The translations under genes were made by a program, and so were the position numbers. The notes beneath the pieces were generated by a model. It was not told where the DNA came from. It worked only from the letters and a program-made list of their open reading frames with translations, and searched no databases. A DNA stretch of 64,000 bases from Polaromonas sp. JS666 (GTDB lineage: Bacteria > Pseudomonadota > Gammaproteobacteria > Burkholderiales > Burkholderiaceae_C), in contig NZ_FNHX01000002.1 in the NCBI RefSeq assembly GCF_900103405.1, positions 190,496 through 254,495 of the forward strand. The letters are read 5' to 3'. Below, in pieces: positions 29,399 through 42,536 of this stretch. How positions within the stretch are numbered: the stretch's first letter is position 1; each line of letters starts with the position of its first letter.

Positions 29399-30409
29399 AT
29401 GCCTAGCGCTGCGCGTCCCTGGTTTCTTCGCACCCGCAGCCTGTGGCCGGGCCTGGCCTTGCCGCTGCTCATCATGCTGGGCGCGACCTTTCTTTCCGAG
29501 CACTACGGCGGCCCGCAGCTGCTGTACGCCCTGCTGTTCGGCCTGGCCTTTCACTTCCTCTACCAGGACGCGCGCTGCCGGCCCGGCATCGAGTTCTGCG
29601 CCAGGACGTTGCTGCGCATAGGCGTGGCCCTGCTGGGCGCGCGCATCACGCTGGCGCAGATCGGGCAGCTGGGCATGGGGCCGCTGGCCACCGCGGTGAT
29701 CGCCGTTGCCAGCGCCATCGCGCTGGGTGCCTGGCTGGCGCGTCGGCTGGGCCTGGGCACCGACTTCGGCCTGCTGTGCGGCGCCGCGGTGTCCATCTGC
29801 GGCGCATCGGCGGCCCTGGCCGTGGCGGCGGTCATGCCCAAAACGCCGGACAACGAGCGCCACACGCTGCTGACCGTGGTCGGCGTCACCGGCCTGTCGA
29901 CGCTGGCCATGGTGGTCTACCCGCTGCTGGCCAGAATTTTGCGGCTGGATGACAGCGGCGCCGGCATCTTTCTGGGCGGCACCATCCATGACGTGGCGCA
30001 GGTCGTGGGCGCGGGCCTGATGATGTCGCACGAGACCGGCGACGTCGCGGTCATCGTCAAGCTGTTTCGCGTTACGCTGCTGGTGCCCGTGGTCGCCGTG
30101 CTGGCCTGGTACTGGCGCAGGCGCAGCAGCACCGGCGACGCCGGCCCGCGCACGCCGCTGCTGCCCTTTTTCCTGGTCGGATTCATGGCCCTGGTGCTGG
30201 CCAACAGCCTGGGCGTGGTCACGCCGCGGCTCAACGAGGCGCTGGGCCAGGTCTCGCGCGTCTGCCTGGTGGTCGCCATCGCGGCGCTGGGCATCAAGAC
30301 CTCCTTCGAGGAACTGGTCAAGCTGGGCTGGCGGCCCATGGCGCTGATGCTGGTCGAGACGCTGTGGCTGGTCGCCATCTTCGTGCTCTACCTGTGCGTC
30401 TTCCGTTGA
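29399..30409 (+). CDS. YeiH/UPF0324-family putative sulfate (sulfite) exporter
   Basis: Polytopic inner-membrane protein of 336 residues with about nine or ten hydrophobic segments. Family landmarks are LLRIGVALLGARITLAQI, the central CGAAVSICGASAALAVAAVMP and GGTIHDVAQVVGAG. The family includes proteins linked to export of sulfite or sulfate after sulfonate breakdown, though direct transport data are few. The ATG at 29399 follows a GAGG; a 21-codon extension to 29336 is less likely. Last gene of the run, it would discharge oxidised sulfur. It stops 7 bp short of the convergent oppF stop. Confidence 0.85.
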   Translation: MPSAARPWFLRTRSLWPGLALPLLIMLGATFLSEHYGGPQLLYALLFGLAFHFLYQDARCRPGIEFCARTLLRIGVALLGARITLAQIGQLGMGPLATAVIAVASAIALGAWLARRLGLGTDFGLLCGAAVSICGASAALAVAAVMPKTPDNERHTLLTVVGVTGLSTLAMVVYPLLARILRLDDSGAGIFLGGTIHDVAQVVGAGLMMSHETGDVAVIVKLFRVTLLVPVVAVLAWYWRRRSSTGDAGPRTPLLPFFLVGFMALVLANSLGVVTPRLNEALGQVSRVCLVVAIAALGIKTSFEELVKLGWRPMALMLVETLWLVAIFVLYLCVFR

Positions 30410-30416
30410 GAAGGCG

Positions 30417-31398
30417 CTAGGCCAGCAGGCAGGCCGCCTCCGTCTCATCGCTCAGTCGGCGCAAGGCCGGCACCTCCTCGGCGCAGCGCGCAATCGCCAG
30501 CGGGCAGCGCGTGCGGAACACACAGCCTGAAGGCGGCGCCATGGGCGAAGGCAGGTCGCCCTGCAGCAGCTGGATCACTTTTTTGCGCTCCAGCGCCGGG
30601 TCGGGAATCGGGATGGCCGACAGCAAGGCCTGGGTGTAGGGATGGCGCGGCGCCGCGTACAGCGCTTTTTTGTGCGCCACTTCCATTTCGTGCCCGAGGT
30701 ACATCACCAGGATACGGTCGCTGATGTGTTTGACGACGGCCAGGTCGTGGGCAATGAAGATCAGCGCCAGGCCCATGGACTTTTGCAGTTCCTTGAGCAG
30801 GTTGATGATCTGCGCCTGGATGGAGACGTCCAGCGCCGACACCGGCTCGTCGCAGATGATGAGCTTGGGCTCCAGGATCAGCGCGCGCGCAATGCCTATG
30901 CGCTGGCACTGGCCGCCGGAGAATTCGTGCGGGTAACGGTTGATCTGCTGCGGCATCAGGCCGACGCGGCCCATCATGGCCTTGACGCGCTGCATCACCT
31001 CGGCCTCGGGCATGGCCGGGCGGTGCGTGCGCAACGGCTCGGCAATGATTTGCGCGATGGTCATGCGCGGATCCAGCGAGGCCAGCGGATCCTGGAAGAT
31101 CATCTGGATGTCCGCCCTGGCCGCCTGCCAGGTGTCGCTGGAGGCCGTGGTCATCTCCCGGCCCATCCAGGCAATGCTGCCGGCGGTGGCCGGGATCAGG
31201 TTCAGCACCGCGCGCGCCAGCGTCGATTTGCCGCAGCCCGACTCGCCCACCACGCCCAGGGTTTCGCCGGCATGGATGTCAAAGGAAATGCCGTCCACGG
31301 CCTTGAGGATGCGGGCCGGCGACCAGGGCCAGGCGCCGCCGGCCTTGATCCTGAAGTGCACTTGCAGGTCGCGCACCGACAAAATGGGTTGGGCGGCC

Positions 31399-31406
<8 letters not shown>
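30417..31406 (-). CDS. oppF: Oligopeptide/dipeptide ABC transporter ATPase OppF
   Basis: 329-residue ATP-binding subunit. Walker A is GESGCGKSTL, the ABC signature FSGGQCQRIGIARALI, Walker B LIICDEPVSALD, and the switch histidine lies in IFIAHDLAVVKH. The C-terminal oligopeptide-type extension has the cysteine-containing GCVFRTRCPLAIARC, which in OppD/DppD relatives can hold an iron-sulfur cluster. The start at 31406 overlaps the oppD stop by 8 bp; the open frame continues far upstream only as an antisense-free shadow of oppD. Last gene of oppABCDF. Confidence 0.93.
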
Positions 31407-32403
<997 letters not shown>

Positions 32404-32411
32404 GGTGCGGC

Positions 32412-33341
32412 TCAGCGTTCCTTGGGGTCCAGCGCATCGCGCAGGCCGTCCCCGATGTAGTTGAAGCAGTACAGGGTCAGCGACAGCAGGCCGGCCGGGA
32501 ACAGCAGCATCCAGGACGACACCTCCATGACGGATGCACCATCGTGGATCAGCACGCCCCAGCTTGTCATCGGCTCCTGGATGCCCAGCCCCAGGAAAGA
32601 CAGCACCGACTCGACCAGGATCACGGCCGGTACGGTGACCGTGGTGTAGATCACCACGATGCCCAGCAGGTTGGGAACGATGTGCTGGAAGATGATGCGC
32701 CGCGTCGGCACGCCCAGCGCCCTCGCCGCCTCGATGAACTCGCGCGAGCGCAGCGACAGGGTCTGGCCGCGCACCACACGCGCCATGTCCATCCAGGAGA
32801 ACACGGTGATGGTGATCACCACCAGGTAGAAAGCGCGCCCCAGAATGGTCACCATCAGGATGGCGATCAGCAGATAGGGCACGGCGTACATCATGTCGAC
32901 GACGCGCATCATGAAGGCATCCACCTTGCCGCCGATGAAGCCCGCTGTCGCGCCCCAGACAATGCCCAGCGTGACGGCCGACAAGGTGGCCAGAAAACCC
33001 ACCAGCAGCGACACGCGGCCGCCGACCAGGCTGCGCACCAGCAGGTCGCGGCCCGACTCGTCGGTGCCGAAAAAATGCGCGTTCTTGAACGTAGGCGGCA
33101 AGCTCATGGCGTCCCAGTCGGCGGCATCAAAGGCATGCGGCAGCAGCCACGGGCCGGCGATGCAGCACAGTGTGATCAAGGCCAGCAGGCCCAGGCTGAA
33201 CACCGCCGCCTTGTTGCGCAGAAAGCGCACGCGGGCGTCGGTCCAGGGGCTGCGCCCCGCGATGTCGGCCGGCGATGTTGGCAGCGCATTGCCCAGCGCC
33301 GCGGCCAGACGGTCCTGTTTGTTTTTGTTCCTGAACAGCAT
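32412..33341 (-). CDS. oppC: Oligopeptide ABC transporter permease OppC
   Basis: 309-residue inner-membrane permease with six predicted helices. The conserved N-terminal OppC segment (FLRNKAAVFSLGLLALITL) precedes TM1, HFFGTDESGRDLLVRSLVGGRVSL is a diagnostic loop, and the ATPase-contact EAA motif lies in REFIEAARALGVPTRRIIFQHIVPN. The ATG at 33341 has a GAGGCGGG ribosome site; a TTG five codons upstream would overlap oppB and is less likely. Eleven bp from oppB. Confidence 0.93.
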   Translation of the reverse strand: MLFRNKNKQDRLAAALGNALPTSPADIAGRSPWTDARVRFLRNKAAVFSLGLLALITLCCIAGPWLLPHAFDAADWDAMSLPPTFKNAHFFGTDESGRDLLVRSLVGGRVSLLVGFLATLSAVTLGIVWGATAGFIGGKVDAFMMRVVDMMYAVPYLLIAILMVTILGRAFYLVVITITVFSWMDMARVVRGQTLSLRSREFIEAARALGVPTRRIIFQHIVPNLLGIVVIYTTVTVPAVILVESVLSFLGLGIQEPMTSWGVLIHDGASVMEVSSWMLLFPAGLLSLTLYCFNYIGDGLRDALDPKER

Positions 33342-33352
33342 GGCGTCCCGCC

Positions 33353-34273
33353 TCAATACCGGATCTTCGGGTCAAGCAAGGCGTAAGCCAGGTCGACCAG
33401 CAGGTTGAGCGTCACGGCGATCACAGTCACCAGCACCACCAGGCCCAGCACCAGGGTGTAATCGCGGTTGGCGGCGCCGTTGACGATGAGCTTGCCTATG
33501 CCCGGCAGCGAGAACACCGACTCGGTCACGATGGCCGAGGTGATCGAGGAAATCGCCAGCGGGCCCATGACGGACACCACCGGCAACAGCGCGGGCTTGA
33601 GGGCGTGGCGCAGGATGATGGTGCGCGTGGGCAGGCCCTTGGCGCGCGCGGTGCGTATGAAGTTGCTGTGCAGCACCTCGATCAGGCTGCCGCGCATGAC
33701 GCGCCCTATGGTGGCCACGTTGATGAAGATCAGCAGCAGCATGGGCAGCACCATGAAACGCGGCGAAAAATCGTCCCAGCCGCCGGCCGGCGCGACCTTG
33801 AGCCAGACCGCGAACACCAGGATCAGCACCGGGCCGATCACAAAAGACGGGAACACATGGCCCGCGTTGCCGAGCAGCATGACAAGGTAGTCGATGGCGC
33901 TGTTCTGCCGCAAGGCGGCCATGGTGCCGAGGAAGACGCCGACAAAGAGAGAGATGACGATGGCGCCCCCGCCTATCGCCGCGGAAACCGGCAGCGCCTT
34001 GGCCACCAGCTCGTTGACCGACCAGTCGGCGTAGCGAAAGGATGCGCCCAGGTCGCCATGCAGCAGGCTATTGAGGTAATACAGGTATTGCTGCCACAAC
34101 GGAAGGTCGAGGTGGTACTTGGCCTGCAGGTTGGCCAGCACCGCGGCGGACACCTTGCGCTCCTCATCGAAAGGGCCGCCGGGCGTGCCGTGCAGCAGGA
34201 GATAGCAGACGGTGACGACTGCCAGCAAGGTCGGTAGGGTCGCCAGGACGCGCCTGAAGGCGTATGACCACAT
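33353..34273 (-). CDS. oppB: Oligopeptide ABC transporter permease OppB
   Basis: 306-residue membrane permease with six helices. The N-terminal TM1 (VLATLPTLLAVVTVCYLLL) is followed by HGTPGGPF, the OppB/DppB hallmark. The EAA-type motif is in SNFIRTARAKGLPTRTIILRHALKPALLPV and a GSVFSLPGIG-like stretch (TESVFSLPGIGKLIVNG) closes the domain. It lies 178 bp downstream of oppA; that gap holds a GCATGAG-rich spacer and no gene. Confidence 0.94.
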   Translation of the reverse strand: MWSYAFRRVLATLPTLLAVVTVCYLLLHGTPGGPFDEERKVSAAVLANLQAKYHLDLPLWQQYLYYLNSLLHGDLGASFRYADWSVNELVAKALPVSAAIGGGAIVISLFVGVFLGTMAALRQNSAIDYLVMLLGNAGHVFPSFVIGPVLILVFAVWLKVAPAGGWDDFSPRFMVLPMLLLIFINVATIGRVMRGSLIEVLHSNFIRTARAKGLPTRTIILRHALKPALLPVVSVMGPLAISSITSAIVTESVFSLPGIGKLIVNGAANRDYTLVLGLVVLVTVIAVTLNLLVDLAYALLDPKIRY

Positions 34274-34451
34274 GAGGATATCTCCGGGCTAGTGTGAGGG
34301 CATGAGGGCATGAGTGCATGAACGCATGGAACGCGCGGGCCGGGTACAGCTTGGCCCTGAACGGCCGGCATGGCATCAGAAAGATCTTGGAAAGCGGTGA
34401 AAAGCAGGTCAGGGACAGGCAGGCGCGCGGCGGCGCCCGCCCGGCCGGCCC
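34274..34451. other. oppA-oppB spacer with short direct repeats
   Basis: 178 bp inside the operon. Near 34302-34326 a short simple repeat based on GCATGA occurs about four times (GAGGGCATGAGGGCATGAGTG). I see no terminator with a T tract. The gap may allow different expression of oppA and oppBCDF. Confidence 0.4.
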
Positions 34452-36065
34452 TCAATGCTTGATGATGTACAGGTCCTTGCCGCGGTAGCGGTCCAGCGCG
34501 TTGGTGGTTGAATAACCGCCCACATAGGGCTTGACCAGGCGCGGCACGGTGTACTGCAGCAGCGGGATGATGGGGTAGTCTTCCATGATCATCTTCGCCG
34601 CCTGGGTCAGCAGGACCTTGCGCTTGGCCGGGTCCAGTTGCTGGTTGCCTTCATCGATCAGCGCGGAGGCCTTGCGGTTGCAGCTGTTGTGGTAGTTCTG
34701 GTCGGAGTCGCACTGCACCAGGGTCAGCCAGGTGGTGGCGTCGTTGTAGTCGGCGATCCAGCCGTTGCGGGCGATCTGGTAGTCCTTGTCGGTGCGCTTC
34801 TTGATCAGCACCTTGAACTCCATGGCCTCGAGCTCAACGTCCAGACCCAGCTTGGTCTTCCACTCGGAGGCCGCGAAGATGGCCATCTTCTTGTGGTAAT
34901 CGCTGGTGTTGTAGGAGAACTTGAGTTTGGTGCCGGGCGGCAGCGCGGCTTCATTGAGCAGCTTCTTGGCTTCGGCAATGCGTTTGTCGGCAGGCCACTT
35001 GGCCCAGTCGTAGGCCGTCACGTCGGCGCCCGAGGTGCCCTTGACGATGACGCCGTAAGCCGGGGTCTGCCCGTCGGCCGTGACACGCTGCGCCAGGATA
35101 TCGCGGTCCAGCGCCATGGACAGCGCCTTGCGCACGCGGATGTCCTTGAGGGCCGGGTCCGCGTTGTTGAGCGAGTAGTAGCGCAGGCCCAGCATGTCGG
35201 TGTTGCGGATCTCCTTGGGGTACTGCGCCTTGTACTTGTCGTAAGTGCCGGGGGGAAGCTGGTAGACCCAGTCGTTTTCGCCAGACTCGTAGAGCTTGAC
35301 GTCGGCATTGCCGTCCTCGACCGACAGATAGGTGATCTTGGTGAGCTGGACGTTCTTCGCATCCCAGTAAGCGGGGTTCTTGGCCAGGATGATCTTGCTG
35401 TTGACCTGCCAGTCCTTGAGCGAGAAGGCGCCGTTGTTCACCATGTTGGCGGGCCGGGTCCAGTCCTTGCCGAATTTTTCGATGGTGGCCTTGTGCAGGG
35501 GCGCGAGCTGGGGATTGGACACGACCTCAGGCAGGAAGTTGACCGGGAAAGGTGTCTTGATTTCCAGGGTGTAGGAATCGACGGCCTTGACGCCCAGTTC
35601 GGTGACGGGCTTCTTGCCTTCAATGATCTCCTTGGCATTGAGCAGGAAGACACCATAAGTGGAGGCATATTTGGAGGCGGTCGCCGGGTCGACGAAACGG
35701 CGCATGCTGTAGATGAAGTCGTCGGCGGTCACCGGGTCGCCGTTGGACCACTTGGCGTTCTTGCGCAGCTTGAAGACCCAGGTTTGCGGGTCGACCTGCT
35801 TCCAGCTTTCCGCCACGCCGGGCACGATCTTGCCGTTGTTGTCCGCGGCGCACAGGCCTTCGAACATGTCGCGGATCACGTTGTTGGCCGGAACGCCCGT
35901 CGCCAGCGCGGCGTCCAGGGTTTCGGGCTCGGAGCCGTTGTTGCGGACCAGTTCCTGGGTTTCATGCAGCTTCACGCCCGCGGGCACGCTGGCCGCGGCG
36001 GCCAGGCCGGCACAGGCCAGCAGCACGGCGCTGGCCAGGGTTTTCATCGTCCAGTTTGAGTTCAT
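34452..36065 (-). CDS. oppA: Periplasmic oligopeptide-binding protein OppA
   Basis: 537-residue substrate-binding protein of the SBP_bac_5 family. A Sec signal peptide covers residues 1-29 (ending AAA). The mature domain has the family pattern VRNNGSEPETLDAALATGVPA, AESWKQVDPQTWVFKLRKNAKWSNGDPVTADDFIYSMRRFVDPATASKYA, and the closing VKPYVGGYSTTNALDRYRGKDLYI. The ATG at 36065 follows GGGAG; a GTG four codons upstream is possible. First gene of oppABCDF on the minus strand; the unusually long leader to the left neighbour (341 bp) probably contains its promoter. Confidence 0.93.
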   Translation of the reverse strand: MNSNWTMKTLASAVLLACAGLAAAASVPAGVKLHETQELVRNNGSEPETLDAALATGVPANNVIRDMFEGLCAADNNGKIVPGVAESWKQVDPQTWVFKLRKNAKWSNGDPVTADDFIYSMRRFVDPATASKYASTYGVFLLNAKEIIEGKKPVTELGVKAVDSYTLEIKTPFPVNFLPEVVSNPQLAPLHKATIEKFGKDWTRPANMVNNGAFSLKDWQVNSKIILAKNPAYWDAKNVQLTKITYLSVEDGNADVKLYESGENDWVYQLPPGTYDKYKAQYPKEIRNTDMLGLRYYSLNNADPALKDIRVRKALSMALDRDILAQRVTADGQTPAYGVIVKGTSGADVTAYDWAKWPADKRIAEAKKLLNEAALPPGTKLKFSYNTSDYHKKMAIFAASEWKTKLGLDVELEAMEFKVLIKKRTDKDYQIARNGWIADYNDATTWLTLVQCDSDQNYHNSCNRKASALIDEGNQQLDPAKRKVLLTQAAKMIMEDYPIIPLLQYTVPRLVKPYVGGYSTTNALDRYRGKDLYIIKH

Positions 36066-36406
36066 GCTTGTTTGCACTCCCGAATAAAAAAACCGGCGAG
36101 CTTATGGCCCGCCGTGGTGGATGGAGCATCTCGCCTCCCATCGGAGGCTCGACGTTTGGCCTGTCGGTCGGCGCGAATATACCGCCGCCCCCGAGGCCGC
36201 TTCGTAGGGAGTAACCCTTCAGCAATTAGCATGCCGTGTCTCTTAAGAGACCTCGCATCGCAAGGCCAGCACGGATACATCCGGCACACTTGCTCACAAA
36301 TGAATGCCGGGCGCGCATGGCGATGGGGCGCGCGGCCTGGAAACCGACAAAAAAAAGCCCGCCCCCAGAACTGGGAGCGGGCGGCCGGGTTTGGCGGCGG
36401 ACGATT
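36066..36406. other. Intergenic region upstream of oppA and downstream of the efflux operon
   Basis: 341 bp with no supported gene. It holds a GCCTCC-CATC-GGAGGC hairpin (36133-36148), a possible minus-strand -10 TATATT (36176-36181), a perfect 14-bp palindrome GTCTCTTAAGAGAC (36238-36251), and the terminator of the efflux operon (36349-36382). Confidence 0.6.
36349..36382 (-). terminator. Intrinsic terminator of the RND efflux operon
   Basis: On the minus strand a 12-bp stem (36371-36382 with 36357-36368, one G-T pair or mismatch, 2-nt loop) is followed by eight T. It ends the adaptor-pump-outer-membrane-factor operon 25 bp after the last stop. Confidence 0.9.
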
Positions 36407-37889
36407 TTAGCGGCTGAGCTGGGTGTCAGCCTTCAGGCTCAGGGCTTCTTCAGGGGGCGGCTCCTTCCAACCTCCGCCCAGCGTCTTGTAGAGCGTGACC
36501 TGGCTTTGCAGCTGGGCCAGGCGGGTTTGCACCACGGCCTGGCGCGCGGTGAACAGCGCGCGCTGGGCGTCGAGCTGGTCCAGGTAGCTGGCCACCCCGT
36601 TCTGGTAGCGCAGGTCGGCCAGCTTGAAGCGCGTGGCTTCGGCGTTGGCCTGGGCCTGCTGGGCGCGCAGTTGCTCACCCAGGGTGGCACGGCCGGCCAG
36701 GGCATCGGCCACTTCGCGGAAAGCCGTCTGGATGGATTTTTCGTACTGAGCGACGGCGATGTCGCGCCCGGCGTTCGCCGAATCCAGGCCCGCGCTGTTG
36801 CGGCCCGCGTCAAACAGCGGCAGGATCAGCTGCGGCGCCATGGTCCAGCCGTAGGAGCCGCTCTTGAAAAGGCCGGACAGGTGCGAACTGGCGCTGCCGG
36901 CGCTGGCCGTGAGCGAAATGCGCGGAAAAAATGCCGCGCGTGCCGCGCCTATGTCGGCATTGGCGGACAGCAGCTGCTGCTCGGCCTGGCGCACGTCGGG
37001 GCGGCGCGTCAGCAGGTCGGAAGGCAGGCCGGCGGGCACGTCAACCATCATGGGCGCATCGGCCAGGCCTTTGCCGGCCGGCAACGCCACAGCCAGCTCG
37101 CCGGCGAGCGGCTGGCCTATCAGCAAGGTCAGGGCGTTCTGGTCCAGCGCGCGCTGGCGCACCTGCTGGGCCAGCGAGACACGTGCGGCCTCGGTCAGCG
37201 ACTCGGCCTGGCGGAAGTCCAGTTCGGAGCTGACGCCGTTGTCAAAACGCAGCTTGCTGAGCTTGAAGGATTCCTCGCGGGTGGCCAGCGTCTGCTGCGT
37301 GATCGCCAGCAGCTCCTCGTCGGCCAGCAGGCTCAGGTAGGTGTTGGCCACCGCGGCGATCAGGCTGATCTGGGTCGTCTTGCGCCCTTCTTCCGTCGCC
37401 AGGTACTGTGCCAGCGCCGACTCCTTGAGGGCAGCGACGCGGCCGAAGAAGTCCAGCTCGTAGGAGGTCATGATCAAACCACCGGTGTAGGCGCTGGTGA
37501 TGCTGCCGTTGCCGTTGGCATTGGGCTGGCGCGAACCGGTGATGCCCGCATTGATGGTCGGGAACTGGTCGGCACGCCGTATCCGGTACTGCGCGCGCGC
37601 CTGCTCGATGTTGAGCACGGCGATGCGCAGGTCGCGGTTGTTGCGCAGCGCCGCGTCGATCAGCTTGCGCAGCTGCGGGTCGCTGAAGAAGGTCTGCCAC
37701 TCGATGTCGGCCGCGGCCGGCGTGTTGGCGCTAGGCTGCGTCCGCGCCGACCCGGCGATCCAGCCCGAGGCAGTGGGGTATTGGTCGGCCACCGGGGCGG
37801 CCGGCCGCTCGTACTTCGGGATCATGGAGCAGCCGGCCAGCAACGCCGCCGCGCCCAGCGCCAGAAGCTGCGGGAACCTGGATGGGGAT

Positions 37890-37897
<8 letters not shown>
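36407..37897 (-). CDS. oprM: RND efflux outer-membrane factor (OprM/NodT family lipoprotein)
   Basis: 496-residue TolC-like channel of the tripartite drug-efflux system. The N-terminus is a lipoprotein signal with LLAGC (Cys23). Two TolC-type repeats follow (about 70-260 and 290-470), each with long alpha-barrel helices; SYELDFFGRVAALKESALAQYLATEEGRKT and RRPDVRQAEQQLLSANADIGAARAAFFPRISL are typical. The ATG at 37897 overlaps the pump stop by 8 bp. The maximal open frame runs 42 codons further into the pump gene and is not used. Last gene of the operon. Confidence 0.93.
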
Positions 37898-41069
<3,172 letters not shown>

Positions 41070-41082
41070 GTGCTGGGGCTCC

Positions 41083-42363
41083 TTACTTCGCTGCCGCGGA
41101 TGCGGCGGAAGCGGCGGGTTTCGCGGCGGATGCGTTTGACGCCGGCGCCGCCGGGGCGGACGCCGCGCCGGCGGCGGGCTTGGCGCCGGGCGCCTGCCAC
41201 GGCACGGGCTTGACCGTGGCGCCGGGCTGCAGTTTCTGGAAGCCGTCGACCATGACCTGCTCGCCGGTCTTCAGGCCGTCCAGCACCACCCACTGGTTGC
41301 CCTGGGCCGAGCCTATCTTGATGGGTCGCGGGCTGACCTTGCCGTCGGCCCCCACCACCATGACCGTATCGCCCTGCGCCGTGCGCGTGACGGCCTGCTG
41401 CGGCAAGGTGATGGCATTGCTGACCTGCGCCTGTTCCAGGCGCACGCGCACATAGAGGCCCGGCAACAGCTGGCCGCCGGGATTGGGCACTTCGGCGCGC
41501 AAGGTCACCTGCCCGGTCGTGGCGTCCACCGTCAGATCGGAAAACAGCAAGCGGCCGGGACGCGCATATTCGCTGCCGTCTTCGAGCACGATGCGCACGC
41601 TGGCGGCTTCGGCGCCGCTGGCGCGCTTGAACTGGCCGCTGTCCATCGCGGCGCGCAGCTTCATGATCTCGGGCGCCGACTGCGTGAAGTTGACGTACAT
41701 GGGGTTGATCTGCTGGACCACCGCGAGCTGCGTGGCTTCGCCCTGCCCGACCAGCGCGCCTTCGGTCACCAGCGCGCGGCCTATGCGGCCAGAGATGGGC
41801 GCCGTCACCGAGGCGTAGCCCAGGTTGATGTTGGCGGTCTGCACGCTGGCCTTGCCCACGGCCACGTCGGCCTCGGCCTGTTTCTGTGCGGCCACGGCGT
41901 TGGCGTATTCCTGCTTGCTGACGGCATTGGCCTCCACCAGCGGCTTGTAGCGTTCGGCCAGTGCGGTCGCCTGCGCCAGGTTGGCTTCGGCGCGGGCCTG
42001 GCTGGCCTTGGCGCTGGCGGCCGCGGCCGCGTAAGGCGCGGAGTCGATGCTGAACAGCTGCTGGCCGGCCTTGACGTCGCTGCCTTCGCGGAACAACCGC
42101 TTTTGCAGGATGCCGGCGGCGCGCGCCCGAACCTCGGCCACGCGCGAAGCCTCCAGGCGGCCGGGCAGTTCGGTGATCAGGCCGACATCGCCCTGGGTCA
42201 CGGTGACCACACCGACTTCCGCGGGCGGCGGCGCCCCGCCGGGGGCGCCTGCGCCTTTGCCGCATCCGGCCAGAAGCAAGGCCAATGCGGCCGCGGCGGC
42301 AAGGGGCTGGTATTTCAGGAATGGGGGGAGTACAAACGAACGGGCAACGCGAGACTTGGGCAT
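41083..42363 (-). CDS. acrA: RND efflux membrane-fusion adaptor (AcrA/MexA type)
   Basis: 426-residue periplasmic lipoprotein adaptor linking the pump to the outer-membrane channel. Lipobox LLAGC (Cys34). Domain order is a lipoyl half (LPGRLEASRVAEVRARAAGILQKRLFREGSDVKAGQ), a helical hairpin, the second lipoyl half (YASVTAPISGRIGRALVTEGALVG), beta-barrel, and membrane-proximal domain, then an Ala/Pro-rich tail of about 40 residues. The ATG at 42363 begins the lipoprotein signal; the open frame continues upstream through the operator and is not coding. First gene of the operon, divergent from the TetR regulator. Confidence 0.94.
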   Translation of the reverse strand: MPKSRVARSFVLPPFLKYQPLAAAAALALLLAGCGKGAGAPGGAPPPAEVGVVTVTQGDVGLITELPGRLEASRVAEVRARAAGILQKRLFREGSDVKAGQQLFSIDSAPYAAAAASAKASQARAEANLAQATALAERYKPLVEANAVSKQEYANAVAAQKQAEADVAVGKASVQTANINLGYASVTAPISGRIGRALVTEGALVGQGEATQLAVVQQINPMYVNFTQSAPEIMKLRAAMDSGQFKRASGAEAASVRIVLEDGSEYARPGRLLFSDLTVDATTGQVTLRAEVPNPGGQLLPGLYVRVRLEQAQVSNAITLPQQAVTRTAQGDTVMVVGADGKVSPRPIKIGSAQGNQWVVLDGLKTGEQVMVDGFQKLQPGATVKPVPWQAPGAKPAAGAASAPAAPASNASAAKPAASAASAAAK

Positions 42364-42480
42364 GCTATTCCTCGAATTTTTGGGAAAAAAGCGCAAAGCA
42401 AGGGCGTAGTCGGCAATGGCGGCACAGCCTGTTGTTCGCCGAAAACGAAAAGAATAAGGGTTTTTGCGAGTGTTATAGTT

Positions 42481-42504
42481 TACATACATTTGTGAATGTA
42501 TAAC
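42481..42504. promoter_or_regulatory. AcrR/TtgR-type operator between the efflux operon and its TetR gene
   Basis: The sequence at 42481-42500, TACATACATTTGTGAATGTA, matches the first 20 bases of the known 24-bp E. coli AcrR operator as I recall it; the last four differ. The inverted repeat ATACATT-TGTG-AATGTAT occupies 42484-42501. It lies in the divergent spacer, 33 bp before the regulator start. Confidence 0.8.
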
Positions 42505-42536
42505 AAAAATCCAGAAATTTACATTGGAGGCAGTCA

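Noticed and set aside
28064..30448. Minus-strand open frame of 794 codons
   Set aside because: Antisense to the C-S lyase and YeiH genes, which both have clear motifs; composition is typical of a shadow.
35962..36050. Possible lipobox in OppA (LLAC)
   Set aside because: The -2 position is Leu and there is a better Sec cleavage site after AAA; OppA in this group is usually soluble, so a lipoprotein call was not made.
36063..36077. GTG start of OppA four codons upstream
   Set aside because: The ATG at 36065 has a GGGAG ribosome site at proper distance and gives a normal signal peptide.
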